A program made the position numbers and the translations under genes. Below, one piece after another: positions 12,886-26,901 of a DNA stretch of 64,000 nucleotides. The stretch is taken from NCBI RefSeq assembly GCF_964340395.1, contig NC_135550.1, positions 24,580,676 through 24,644,675 of the forward strand, read 5' to 3'. The notes below the pieces were generated by a model. That model did not search any database. It worked only from the letters and a program-made list of their open reading frames with translations, and had not been told where the DNA came from. Positions within the stretch are counted from its first letter, which is position 1. Every line of letters starts with the position of its first letter. The stretch is from Glandiceps talaboti (lineage: Eukaryota > Hemichordata > Enteropneusta > Spengelidae).

Positions 12886-13544
12886 GCATTTCAATCTCAT
12901 CAATGAGATGTTTTGACTTTCACTCTTCATTCATCTATATCTGATAACATAGATCCACAGTGTTTCTGTATCTTTATCTGTTTGAATACTGGAGACTGTC
13001 TCACAATTGAGCAAAAATCCTCCAGGAGGGATGTGGGCACATTGTTAGTTTTAATCACACAGATCACAGAGTGATGACAATGCAGACTTAAATTGTTCTG
13101 GTGATTTACAGTGGACTCTGTTAGTGCATTCCAATATTTTATGACTCTGAGATCATACATCTGATAACAAACAGATCCACTCTGAAATCACAGACCATGC
13201 TTTACACTCTACTAAAGTCTCAACTGAGAGACAGTGGTAAACTGGTGAACTCCATTGCAAAAAAAAAAAATTATCTCTGTCACCAATTTCAATCACTTTG
13301 TTTAGTTGGATGTTATTACTGTATGAAAATAACTGAAACTGGTACACATGGTAAATACTACTCCTGGCTAACAATATCAGATTTTACAAATGATTCCTTT
13401 CAATGTCACAAGTCGTATATATTTTCTCTGCCATCCCATAGAGAAACAAAGGGAATCGATTATTAGAATTCGGCATCAACTAAGTGATCATGTTTTCATT
13501 TTTATTGTTGATCTGACTGAATTTTTAAGCACAGATTAGTAAAA

Positions 13545-13797
13545 CCCCAGTATCAGTAATATGTCCTTTATTCTTCATGAATCCACATCTACATTATCCA
13601 CAACCACATCACGTCTGATTTGACAGTCTCTCTTTGCTACACACACCATCATGTCTTGACATAGATTCCAGTAACATGACTGTTAATTATTGATGTGTTC
13701 AGCAATATACTTATACCAATGAATATGATCTATCCATCCACAGTTTATTAACCTTAATGGCATATCATTTTTATTGTGATGGAAGCAACCTGTTTGT
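13545..13797 (-). other. HEAT-repeat gene 3'UTR (minimal)
   Basis: On the minus strand, AATAAA (plus tttatt, 13567-13572) lies about 225 nt after the TAG stop at 13800-13798. A longer form ending near 11650 is possible. Confidence 0.45.
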
Positions 13798-16733
13798 CTA
13801 AAATGCTGCTATGAATTGGTTAGCTTCAAGTTTCTCCAAGTAACTGTAAAAAAAAGAGAGAGAAAGGTTTAATATTCAGACACTGTCAGATAACTCGTTA
13901 GAGCAAGATGATCAAATCTTTTACACAATATGCACTATAAAGCTTTCTGAACAATGAATATTCCATGTTTTCACTGAAGGTAATAAGCACTTAGGAGTCA
14001 TGAATATTCATTGTTCATCTATTGCATATGTATTTTCACTGACTCCCATGAGGGAATGAATGTAGACAACAGCAAAAATCTCCAAATAAGGACCATGTTC
14101 TACTTGATGTTTCTCTGAAATCGTGTGTAATGTAGGCGACTTAAATTGAAATGACGACTCTTCAGCACCTATAGTTTACAAAATGCCACTATTGCCTGGA
14201 GTGGTGTTCCCCTTTAAATGGTGAAAGAGATGGACAAGGTGAACCTCAGATATTGCAATTGTTGAGAATTGTCTAGAAACATTTTCTTAACCATAGTGGT
14301 GAAGTGTTTGTGGTACTCAGGTCAATATCAACTATAAACCACACTTAGTACCAGACTTTGAACCAGTGATAAACATCAGATGGTGGTAGGACTTACCTGG
14401 GGTTGTATTGCTCAACTCTACCTCTAAGAATATTAGGACCTAGGAACTGGCTGAGTTGATTCAAGCACTGACTGGCTGCACTGCTGGTTAAGGCATTATC
14501 ACAAGACTGAAAATAGACAGATAATAAAATCAGACTCAGAAAATTATTTTAATTCCATTGTACATAAATACAGTGTAACGTACAAGTCAGCAATCATGCT
14601 CTACAACAAACTGACAAATGTGATATATACAATCTTTATGTCAGTGACTCCTAAATTACTTTTCCAAAGACTAGTGTCTATTTTAACTACGACTTCCATA
14701 CATTATTTCTACAAAAAGTTCATGCTAGTGACATGACAGCCACAGTAATAGCAAGCACTAGTGCAAAAGCCTTTCCACAGTTATAGCGCCCTCTAGTGAC
14801 ATACTTTCCAAATAATTCCACCCTTGCGTGACAAATACATGTTTTAGACTAAAACAATTTCTGTACTTCCATCTTAAAACAATACAAAATAAACTTACCA
14901 AACTGTAAAAGATAGGATCTATAAACACTTCAATATGAGGCTTGAAATAACGCTTGCCTATATTTTTAGCAATGGTTGGTAGCTAAATAAAACAACATCA
15001 AAACATAAACCATCAGTGTTAGAAACTGCAGTTCTCAAAATTCACACTCATAGTGAGGTGGTGAAGAGCAACTCATGTGTGGGATGCCATCCTTTACTAA
15101 CTATAAACATACTTTACATTAACACTCTCCTTACTCCCTCATCTCTTTTATTCACGGTTCAGTTTGAGATCTTACTCAGTCTTTTCAAAGAAAACACATT
15201 TCAATAGGAATATAATCAATACTTTGACACCTACATGTAATGAAAGTTACTTAGAAAAATATCAATCTATGTCTATTCTTACTTATCAGTAACTATATAA
15301 TTAGAAAATGTAGGAGTGACATCTCAAAAGTATTTACATGGTTGGCATGTACAACTAATTGCTGTCCTTTGGGTCTATCATTTCTTTTTGCTCAATGTAG
15401 CAAATTGCAAGTCATATCACCAGCAGATTTCAACACATAACTTTGATTGTAAGTTGGACACAGTGTGTGGTATTATAATAACTCCTGACCAATACTACTA
15501 GTCAACAGCCTAAAACTCATACCACATTTTACCTTTGACCTTAATGTAGCACCTTATATGGCCAGGTATCACAGGAAGTCACATGACTGGCAATCAAATT
15601 ACTCATTGTCATGTGACTAACCGACAGCCAATTAGGTCTTTGATACATAGACAGTATTGGGTGCAAATTCTACTTGAATAAGAAAATAGGAGAAAGCAGA
15701 CAAAATCAACAAAGTCTACTACTCACAATTTTACAAACTGTTTCAAGAAACTGTACGTGTTGTGTATAGTGACATTTTCTGGCTGCCTCGGCAACAAAAG
15801 GTAAAAGTTCAGACACCTTGGCTATTGACGTCTGAATGGTAGATAACTCAGTCAATAAGATGACACATCTACAGACAAAATACATAGAAATGAAATATTA
15901 CAACATCCCTTTGTTTTATTGTATGGCAATTGATAACACAACATAAAGAGTAGCTGTTCAAATTGCAGCAAAATATATTAAATCACACTGACATTCAACA
16001 AAGTACTTTCCATATTCTGGTAGTATTAAATTTGATAAAAAGAGCTAAGTTTGGACATGAATTTGTATACACTTACCCATCACACAGCTCCCATGGTTCT
16101 GCTGGTCTTCTAAACTGATGGTCCATACAGCCTCCACTCCTACCCGTACCCATCTTTGGTGCCAATGAACCACATGAATACATCTGTAGCCAATACAAAC
16201 ATGATTATAATAATCTTTGTTTTGATGGAACATGCCCTTACTCAATGAACCACATGAATATATATGTACACTGTTTGTCTGTAAATGTCTGTCTGTCTGT
16301 GTCTGTAACTGTCTGTCTGTCTGTCTGTCTGGCTGTAGTTTTATAAACCATGTAACAAAACACTGTACCTGTTTATCTGTATGTAGTTCCATGTCATTAT
16401 CCCGAAGTTTCTTAACAACACCAAATGTCGCTGGACCTTTTTCCAAGTTTTCATATTTTTCTGTTGTACTTGACTGTTTATCCAGGTCTTGGATACCTTC
16501 TCTAATTTTTGCAAACAACAAATCTGCACTTTCTTTACCTGTTAAATGACAGAAATGAAAGAATAAAGGAGTCCAACAATTACATCAAAATCAAACAAAC
16601 CAAATACAAATATTCACAGTTACATCACAGCACATAAAAGTACAGTGCATTACAGTTACTTCACTTGTACAAATTTAATACAAGTCTTACCATTTTATGT
16701 CAAGATATATTCTAAAGATGAATAGCAGATTAA

Positions 16734-16809
<76 letters not shown>

Positions 16810-19800
16810 CACACAGAAATGAAATCTTACCATATGCCTTGGCTACACTGGACAATGCAACAGCAGCACCTTGTCTTACGGAAGGGATGTTGTCTTGTAG
16901 ATTGCCAAAGAATAGTGGATACAAAGGTTCCATATGATTTCTAAGGGGTACACAGAAGTAAGGAAATTCAAATATTAGAAGAAAAAAACACAATACTTTA
17001 TATTTATCACTACAATTACTAGGAAAATAAACACTGACATGTAGTAGACTTAATTGGATTCATACAATGACTTCATAGAGTGTATTCAATGACAATGTAG
17101 TAGACTTACTTGGATTCATTCAACGACTTCACAGAGTGTATTCAATGACAATGTAGTAGACTTACTTGGATTCATACAATGACTTCATAGAGTGTATTCA
17201 ATGACAATGTAGTAGACTTACTTGGATTCATTCAACGACTTCACAGAGTGTATTCAATGACAATGTAGTAGACTTACTTGGATTCATACAATGACTTCAT
17301 AGAGTGTATTCAATGACAATGTAGTAGACTTACTTGGATTCATACAATGACTTCATAGAGTGTATTCAATGACAATGTAGTAGACTTACTTGGATTCATA
17401 CAATGACTTCATAGAGAGTATTCAGTGACAATGTAGTAGACTTACTTGGATTCATACAATGACTTCATAGAGTGTATTCAATGACAATGTAGTAGACTTA
17501 CTTGGATTCATACAATGACTTCACAAAGTGTATTCAATGACAATGTAGTAGACTTACTTGGATTCATACAATGACTTCATAGAGTGTATGCAATGACAAT
17601 GTAGTAGACTTACTTGGATTCATACAATGACTTCATAGAGTGTATTCAGTGACAATGTAGTAGACTTAATTGGATTCATACAATGACTTCATATAGTGTA
17701 TTCAATGACAATGTAGTAGACTTACTTGGATTCATACAATGACTTCATAGAGTGTATTCATTGACAATGTCATAGACTTACTTGGATTCATACAATGACT
17801 TCATAGAGTGTATGCAATGACAATGTAGTAGACTTACTTGGATTCATACAATGACTTCATAGAGTGTATTCAATGACAATGTAGTAGACTTACTTGGATT
17901 CATACAATGACTTCACAAAGTGTATTCAATGACAATGTAGTAGACTTAATTGGATTCATACAATGACTTCATAGAGTGTATTCAGTGACAATGTAGTAGA
18001 CTTAATTGGATTCATACAATGACTTCATAGAGTGTATGCAATGACAATGTAGTAGACTTACTTGGATTCATACAATGACTTCATAGAGTGTATTCAATGA
18101 CAATGTAGTAGACTTACTTGGATTCATACAATGACTTCATAGAGTGTATTCAATGACAATGTAGTAGACTTATTTGGATTCATACAATGACTTCATAGAG
18201 TGTATTCATTGACAATGTAGTAGACTTATTTGGATTCATACAATGACTTCATAGAGTGTATTCAATGACAATGTAGTAGACTTCATTGGATTCATACAAT
18301 GACTTCATAGAGTGTATTCAATGACAATGTAGTAGACTTACTTGGATTCATACAATGACTTCACAGAGTGTATTCAATGACAATGTAGTAGACTTACTTG
18401 GATTCATACAATGACTTCATAGAGTGTATTCAATGACAATGTACATGTAGTAGACTTACTTGGATTCATACAATGACTTCATAGAGTGTATTCAATGACA
18501 ATGTCATAGACTTACTTGGATTCATACAATGACTTCATAGAGTGTATTCAATGACAATGTAGTAGACTTAATTGGACTCATACAATGACTTCATAGAGTG
18601 TATGCAATGACAATGTAGTAGACTTACTTGGATTCATACAATGACTTCATAGAGTGTATTCAATGACAATGTAGTAGACTTAATTGGATTCATACAATGA
18701 CTTCATAGAGTGTATTCATTGACAATGTAGTAGACTTACTTGGATTCATACAATGACTTCATAGAGTGTATTCAATGACAATGTACATGTAGTAGACTTA
18801 CTTGGATTCATACAATGACTTCATAGAGTGTATTCATTGACAATGTCATAGACTTACTTGGATTCATACAATGACTTCATAGAGTGTATTCAATGACAAT
18901 GTAGTAGACTTACTTGGATTCATACAATGACTTCATAGAGTGTATTCATTGACAATGTAGTAGACTTACTTGGATTCATACAATGACTTCATAGAGTGTA
19001 TTCAATGACAATGTAGTAGACTTACTTGGATTCATACAATGACTTCACAGAGTGTATTCAATGACAATGTACATGTAGTAGACTTACTTGGATTCATACA
19101 ATGACTTCATAGAGTGTATTCAATGACAATGTGGTAGACTTACTTGGATTCATACAATGACTTCATAGAGTGTATTCAATGACAATGTACATGTAGACTT
19201 ACTTGGATTCATACAATGACTTCATAGAGTGTATTCAATGACAATGTAGTAGACTTACTTGGATTCATACAATGACTTCATAGAGTGTATTCAATGACAA
19301 TGTAGTAGACTTACTTGGATTCATACAATGACTTCATAGAGTGTATTCAATGACAATGTACATGTAGACTTACTTGGATTCATACAATGACTTCATAGAG
19401 TGCATTCAATGACAATGTAGTAGACTTACTTGGATTCATACAATGACTCCATAGAGTGTATTCAATGACAATGTAGTAGACTTACTTGGATTCATACAAT
19501 GACTTCATAGAGTGTATTCAATGACAATGTACATGTAGTATGGTAGACTTACTTGGATTCATCAGGGAAACAGAATACGAAATTACCACATGCAATGCAT
19601 GCAGCATCACGTACAGGCCAGCTATCGTCCTTGAAACATACCAATAAGGCTAGTAACAATGGATCCACATACGGTCTCACACAATTTTTGTCAATCTGTT
19701 GGACAATAGAGTGGAAATAGCTTTACATACATCAGCAACATTCAAATTTCTCTAATTTGAAGTAATTCGCAGGCAATATCACAAGCATTCATGCAAATGC

Positions 19801-22800
19801 CCCAAGTACACCACATTTGCACTTATGCATCATGGGGCTCTGTCATATTATAATATTAGATATTAAAACTAGCACATACATGATAACTTCCATGTCTAAA
19901 TTTATTAGTAGATCTTCCCTTTGTCAAATTTCAACTAAGAATCTTGGCTAAATCCTAGCATACACTTACCTTTGAGCCTAGTTCAGCAATACAGGCACAG
20001 GCTGCCTCCCTGACTGCATGATTATCTGCCTCAGTCTGTGATATGTAATACCCCACCTACAAAACAGGTACAGTAACATTTCATTTCATTTGAAACTGAC
20101 AAGTTACCATTCTAGTCAGTTTTCTACCTCACCAGATGTCAATTTTATTCTATTTCTTCAGAGTTGTATCTTTCTAAATCTTGGATAGTTTGTACACTTA
20201 CTTTTCAAGAATGAATGGGTACTGTTTCACTGTAGGAATTATCAACATTTGATCTGTTTGATCACTCCAGTCACTTCATAATTTCATTTTCAAGCAGTTA
20301 ACTAATTTTTTGAATGGCACTCACTGTGTCTTTGATGTAAGTTTCTACAAGTTCCTTGCCACGATTCCCTGTCACTCGTCTCCAAGTTTCCTGAGAGTAA
20401 ATCCTGACCCCTTCAGCTACATAATACCTACAGAAAGCAGTAATATCATCAAGGATGCAAATTAGTTATGTAATATACACACCACAGTTATCATACTACC
20501 TATGGAAACCAGCAATACCATCAAATTATGCAAATTAGTTAATTGTAATGTATGTGTACATCCGTCATTCAGTCATCACAACTAATAGATCCATTAAGTT
20601 ATTTGCTAATATTCCAAACAAGCATTGTCAAGATATTGCCTAGTCAATTAATTATGCATATAATTCAATAACATGAAAAGATACATCTTTATGTACTTTG
20701 CTATCAAATAAATACTCACACACACACACACATAACATGCATGTGTGATACATACACACATACATACACATACACGTACATACATACATACATACATACA
20801 TACAATACATACATACATACATACATACATACATACATACATACATACATACATGCATATATACATACATACATACATACATACACATACATACATACAT
20901 ACACATACATACATAGAATACATACATACACATACATACATACATACATACATACATACATACATACATACATACATACATACATACATACATACATACA
21001 TACATACATACAAACATACATACATACATACATACATACATACATACATACATACATACATACATACATACATACATACATACATACATACACACATACG
21101 TATGTACATCCATCCATCCATCCACACATCCATACATACATATAAAATAAAAACAATAGCTAAGTTGTAAAGCAAGACTGACCTGTTAAGGCACATTCTG
21201 GGAATCAAAGCAGGGTAAAACTTTTGTCTTGCTTCTTCATTGGGTAGATTCACCAGAAATTGTCTTGTTGCTAATGATGCTGCTAACCTCACCTAGTGTT
21301 GTAAACAGTTATAATTAATTTGAAATAAAATCAGGGCAACTCTAGTGTTCAAGAAGGAAAATATAAAAGTTGCAACTCCTCCATAAATTGAATGAAATTG
21401 GAGAAATTTTGGTGTCAGAAATAGGGCTGTGAATGGATGCACTGACCAATATTGGTCTTTCCTAGAGCCTTTAGGGGCAACATCAAAAGTTCAATATAAT
21501 ATATCTAACTTAATTGCTTAAGTTAGGTCCCAGACCCCCCCACCCCCCCATCTAACTTAACTGACCTAAAATTGAAAATCGTTTCAGACTCGTACTGTAT
21601 ACTTCCACTTTCAAACAACGTACCAATATAATACTGAATTATAAATAAAATAGAAAACCATTTTAACTCAGAAAAATACTTTTATTGAAAACCAACAGAA
21701 CACAACAACACTGAATTTACACGTCAAGTCACATTGATTACTAATACTGGTATGTCTGGTTTCACTTTCTTTTTTGAAATGGGAGACATTTCGTGACTGG
21801 GTGTAGGCTCATCAGCAACACTTTAATCGGATGATTTTTGTTTAACTGAAAAATACAGGGCCGGTCGGGAAAGTGTAGGAATCGCCTTTGTTAACTCGTT
21901 CGACTAAATTGATTGTACAGATAGATTTGATTCATAAAACTTGACAAGATGTTTTGCAAACAGCAGGATACCACTTCCCATTAAAGGCCATTCCAAAGAT
22001 TAGATCGGATGAAGTAACCATTTTCACTGGAGTAAAGAACTATATGTAGTAACATTGCAATTCAAACTGTAAAACATTTAACTGTCTCTGCAAAACATAG
22101 TTTCAACTAGAAATTGTATTTACCAGCTCTCATGCTTTTTAGCCTTCAAGTTGTTTCTGTCAAGTCGTATATATTCGCACGTTTCCGTTGATTTTGACTG
22201 TGACATCGCACCACGACAGCCTGATGAACACGTTGACGCGGCGGCCACGGCTTTCACATGCATGTTCCAACTATCATCTACAAACATCTATAAATCTGTT
22301 TATTTATAATTATTTCAGGCGATCGAACTTTTGATTTTCAGGAAGGATTGAATCAACATCAGTCGAACGATCAACTTGTTGCGAGTGTAGAAATAAACAT
22401 TCGCAATACCACGCTATCTACGACAATTTAGTCCAAGTTGAGAGGTCACATCAAACATGACATCTCATCGGTAATTTCCGGATTTACATTCGTATTAGTT
22501 TCACGTTATAACTTATGGCCTAACTTAGAACCTTCGCGTAGGTGGATTTTGGCAACGTCTTCTCCACATAGTCTATTGAAATCAATTATCGTGAAGGTCC
22601 TTTAAAATGTACCACTACGATTGCACGATCGTCTCTGATCACGTACCCACTGTGACTTCGTTAACTTTCAAACATATGTTTTAATGTATTTCAAAATAGA
22701 TTGTTTCGACTCGACCTCCTGGGACATGAACTCGGCTAATGACCGTCGATCATTTTTGTATTTGGCATGCCACAACTTCGTTGCGCTTTCCTGTACACCG

Positions 22801-25472
22801 GCCCGGGATTTGCCCTGTTGTTCTTTGATATTTAACTCCCAAATCTTGTTCGCTAGTTTCTGAAAGTCGTTCGAAGGGCATTTATAAATTGTGTGAGGAG
22901 AACATATATGGACCAGAAAATTGTACGGACGAACCCTTCGTGTCTCGACGACGCCAACTGATGACATGTGCGTACGCACACTCTGGATACCCACCTCGTT
23001 CCCAAATACCTATTTTGCAGCAAATTTGAAAGCTGAACCGCGTACCGCTGATAAATCGAACCGACTGTACGCAGTTTTTTAGGTAAAAGCAGCCTTGAAA
23101 TCGTACTAAATTTGCCAAGTATGGCGTTAAATCGTTTTTGACGGTTGAGAAATTATTTTGGCCAAAACCCCCCCACCCCCAAACTAAAGCAATTAAGTTT
23201 TTTTGTAAACATCGATCTTTTGACGTCGCCCCTTAGATCGTGCCCATTGTGAATAATAAACTTTTAACTTACCTGACTCCAGTTGTCAGATAGTCCATTA
23301 GCTAGGTGATAGGCAAGCTGTTCTCCATGCAACAACAACGGGTTTTCATCCCCAACACCAGAAAATATACTGTCACTTTCCATTAACTCTACAACTTCAT
23401 CTGTGAACAAATTTACATAAAACTGTTACCATCTATGAATATATCAGCATAAAATTGCTACCATCTCTGGATAAATTAGCATTAAACTTACCATCTTTGG
23501 ATAAATTAGCATAAAATTGATACCATGTATGGCTAAATTAGCATGAAAAAGTTATCCTTTAGGGATAAATTAGCATAAAGCTGTTATCACATATGGATAA
23601 ATTAGCATAAACTTATTACCCTCTATGGATAAATTAGCATAAAATTGTTACCATGTATGGATAAATTAGCATTAAACTTGCCATCTTTGGATAAATTAGC
23701 ATAAAATTGATACCATGTATGGCTAAATTAGCATGAAAAAGTTATCCTTTAGGGATAAATTAGCATAAAGCTGTTATCATATATGGATAAATTAGCATAA
23801 ACTTATTACCCTCTATGGATAAATTAGCATAAAACTTACCATGTATGGATAAATTAGCATAAAATTGTTACCATCTATGGATGAATTAGCATAAAAGTGA
23901 CCATTTGTAAAGAAATATATTGTATGATTTTAGCTGTCTACTATTAGATTAATTCGTTACGTGTCAACTTTCAAGTATTCAGAATTTATAATTAACTGAA
24001 AAATATGTATTTCATTTAGTTCTTTTGAATACTTTAACTAACATTCGGCCCATCACTGTGAATCCAGATGAGTTGAGTATGTATCAGCTAAGCAAAGTGC
24101 ATGTAAGAGTTATGGTAAATCAACATCTTTGAAACTCAAAGACTATTACTTTCTCGATGAAGACATAGTTCCCAATATTTCAACTTACTAATTCATATTG
24201 AGAATTTTTAAAGACAAATATGGCTGCCATTTGGTCTATATCATGAAGGTCCTGAAAAAAAGTGGCGTGCACAAATGGACTACTGTATCTGACATTTGTG
24301 CCAGGTTTGGTTGAAATCAGCCAATATACTTGATTTTGGGCTATTTGACATTAGAGGTCAAATTCTCATTAGAAAGCCCATTATGGATAGCATGGGTGTA
24401 GACACTCAAATAAGGTTACTGTCTATTAAGATTCCATGGGTAGTGGGCAAAGTGTGACCTTGAAGTTGAAGATGAAGGTCAAGGTCTAGATATTGTTAGA
24501 AAGCTTGCCAGTGATAGTATGGGTGTACACACATGAATAAATTCTCTACCTTTCAAGCTTGTGGTGTTAATGGGCAAAATTTCAATTTCTGGAAAAAAGT
24601 TCTGCCATGTAATCATTATTGCAAATGTCACAAAAGTCATGTCATGGTGCATATGCTGACTATACCATCTGACAGTTGTTAAATGTTTGGTTGGAAATGG
24701 CTGATGCATGCATAAGATACAGGTGGATATGCACAAACAGCCAGATGCATGAACACATGGGAGCAAATGTAGTAACCCTCTACAGACTTCGTCCATTGGG
24801 GGCTAAAAAATACCCCCAAGAACACTGACTGTGTTACCAAAGTACAAGTTCAGTTTATACATTTTTGTCATGCTATAAAGTCAAATTCTTAATATAATAT
24901 AAGGCTATAACAATATGACAACCCCAAGCCAAAAGAAAGAATAAAACTTACATAATGGGTTACTTGTAAATGTAAAATCTGCATAAAATAAATACAAAAT
25001 TTAGTACACGAGAACACAAAACACAACAGAACAAAAAGACAGCCAGGAGAAATAAAACATACAGTGTGATGGGGAAGGAGGGAAAAGGGAGGGGAGAGAT
25101 AAGTTAGTTATTAGTTGGAAACATGTAGTGAAGTGCATATTGTACCCTGGTGTTTGTTTGAGGTTTTCTCTTGGTTGCACATGTTAAACATGTCCGTCCA
25201 GTTGTGTAGTCCAGAAGATCACATGATACAGATAGCCAGTACTTGAATTGAAAGTGAACTTTGATAAATTAGCTGGGGAGGCATACATGACCAACATCTG
25301 TCCAATTGCTCAAGAAATTGGCAACAAAAAAATGTATTTCTGGACAGTGTCTCTGTTAGGGTTTCTGGTGTTTGCAAGCACTTATGGCCTGGACAGTTAA
25401 GGGAAACCCAATGGATGGACTTATCAACAGACAGATGGACAGATGGACAGACGGAAGGACAGACAGACAGAC

Positions 25473-25517
<45 letters not shown>

Positions 25518-26852
25518 TGGTCAAACAGAAAGACTGTTTTTGATTAAGTGACAAAAAGCCAGACATTGAGACAAACAAACAGACAAGCAGGTAGGCAGGC
25601 AGATAGCCAGACATACAGACAAAAAGATTGACTGACAGAAAGATACACAAAACACTGCTTTAGAATTGCTATTCAGTTATTTCTAGATTGTCACTACCAC
25701 ACATGTGAAGAGTTTGTGAACTTTAACTCACCTTGCTGTCCACCACAACCGGCCAGTGCTGCACATACTTGATATCCAGTCTCACGTACAAATCTATTAG
25801 TGTGAGTCAGTGTAAGGAATATCAGGTCTAACAAATCTTGAGTCACGTGTTCTGCAAAATGTATCCCACATCCTTCTATCACACACTGGAGACATCTGAA
25901 AAGGCAAAGAAAAGAGCGACATTTCAGACTTTAATACAGAAAATGGTTTTTGGAAAGAAGAGGGGAAAGTGAAATAAATGCTGTTGGGGTCTGAATTAAA
26001 ATAATGAAATTAAATAGTTTCCTACTTTTAAATTGAACTAGATGTTTCTAGGGCACATTTTTAAAAGTGACTTGACTTAATTAGTAAATAAATGCTGATG
26101 TTCAAAAGCCCATATTTTCATTGTTTTTCTCTATACTTCTACTAATCAGCATATGGTTGAAGAAACAAGTAAACAAATGCTGATATCTGTATGCATGTAA
26201 ATATGTGGTAATGGAGTTTTCAATTTCATAATCATACATTTAATAGTTTTGAGATTTGAATTAGACAAGGGTAAGAAGAATCGGAATTGATTGAAGTTTA
26301 CCCAGATTTGAAATTTGAATTAGTCTGTTAACATTACATGGATACACAGAGTCTGAATTCACACAAGATTACCCACTGACTTGTTTGTTTCAACAATCTG
26401 AGAAGGACACCTGTGACAGGAGAGATAATCTCATTTCATTGCAATCAGATAATACTGGTATTACTATTAGTAATTTCCGGGCTGACTTCATTCGCTAGAC
26501 TAATTACCGGTACTAACACACACGGCGTGAGTGGTTCCACTAAGACTAGTAATGGAATAGGTAGTTTTTTGATTATATCAAATAATATCACGGTATTTTA
26601 ATGCCATACAAATCCTTGAAGTCATTGGCTTGATATTATCACACACCCCCACATGACGTAATGTAAATTGTAAGCAATCAATGAATTGCCGATATGTTAT
26701 GATTTGTACAGGCCATACTGCTGTGCAAAGCCGAGATATCGGAAGATTTATATTTCATGGTACATTTAATTTATAACTATATATATATTATATATACTAT
26801 ATAATATAGCTATACCTATGCCTACACCTATAACTCTCTATATATATATACC

Positions 26853-26901
<49 letters not shown>

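Larger units (their letters stand above)
10956..13544. other. AT-rich spacer between the convergent MRCK and HEAT genes
   Basis: No gene is supported. It holds a hairpin (11233-11262), a tRNA-like repeat candidate (11341-11400), an (ATGA)n run, and an AATAAA on the minus strand (plus tttatt 11656-11661) that could be a distal poly(A) signal for the HEAT gene. The short open frames around 12221-12439 and 12927-13466 carry no recognisable signature. Confidence 0.6.
13844..16368 (-). other. HEAT gene 3' introns (12-16): content
   Basis: The introns are 13844-14396, 14507-14898, 14983-15726, 15869-16076 and 16184-16368. A (GTCT)n run lies at 16287-16331. The segment near 13990-14225 resembles 33870-34075. 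Nothing else was seen; the open frames at 15016-15207 and 15316-15501 have no support. Confidence 0.6.

Noticed and set aside
20648-21292. 214-codon minus-strand frame rich in Met/Tyr/Val/Cys
   Set aside because: The first part is genuine HEAT exon 7 (21292-21183), but the rest runs through the donor into the (ACAT)n array. The consensus donor and phase match to exon 8 show it is intronic.
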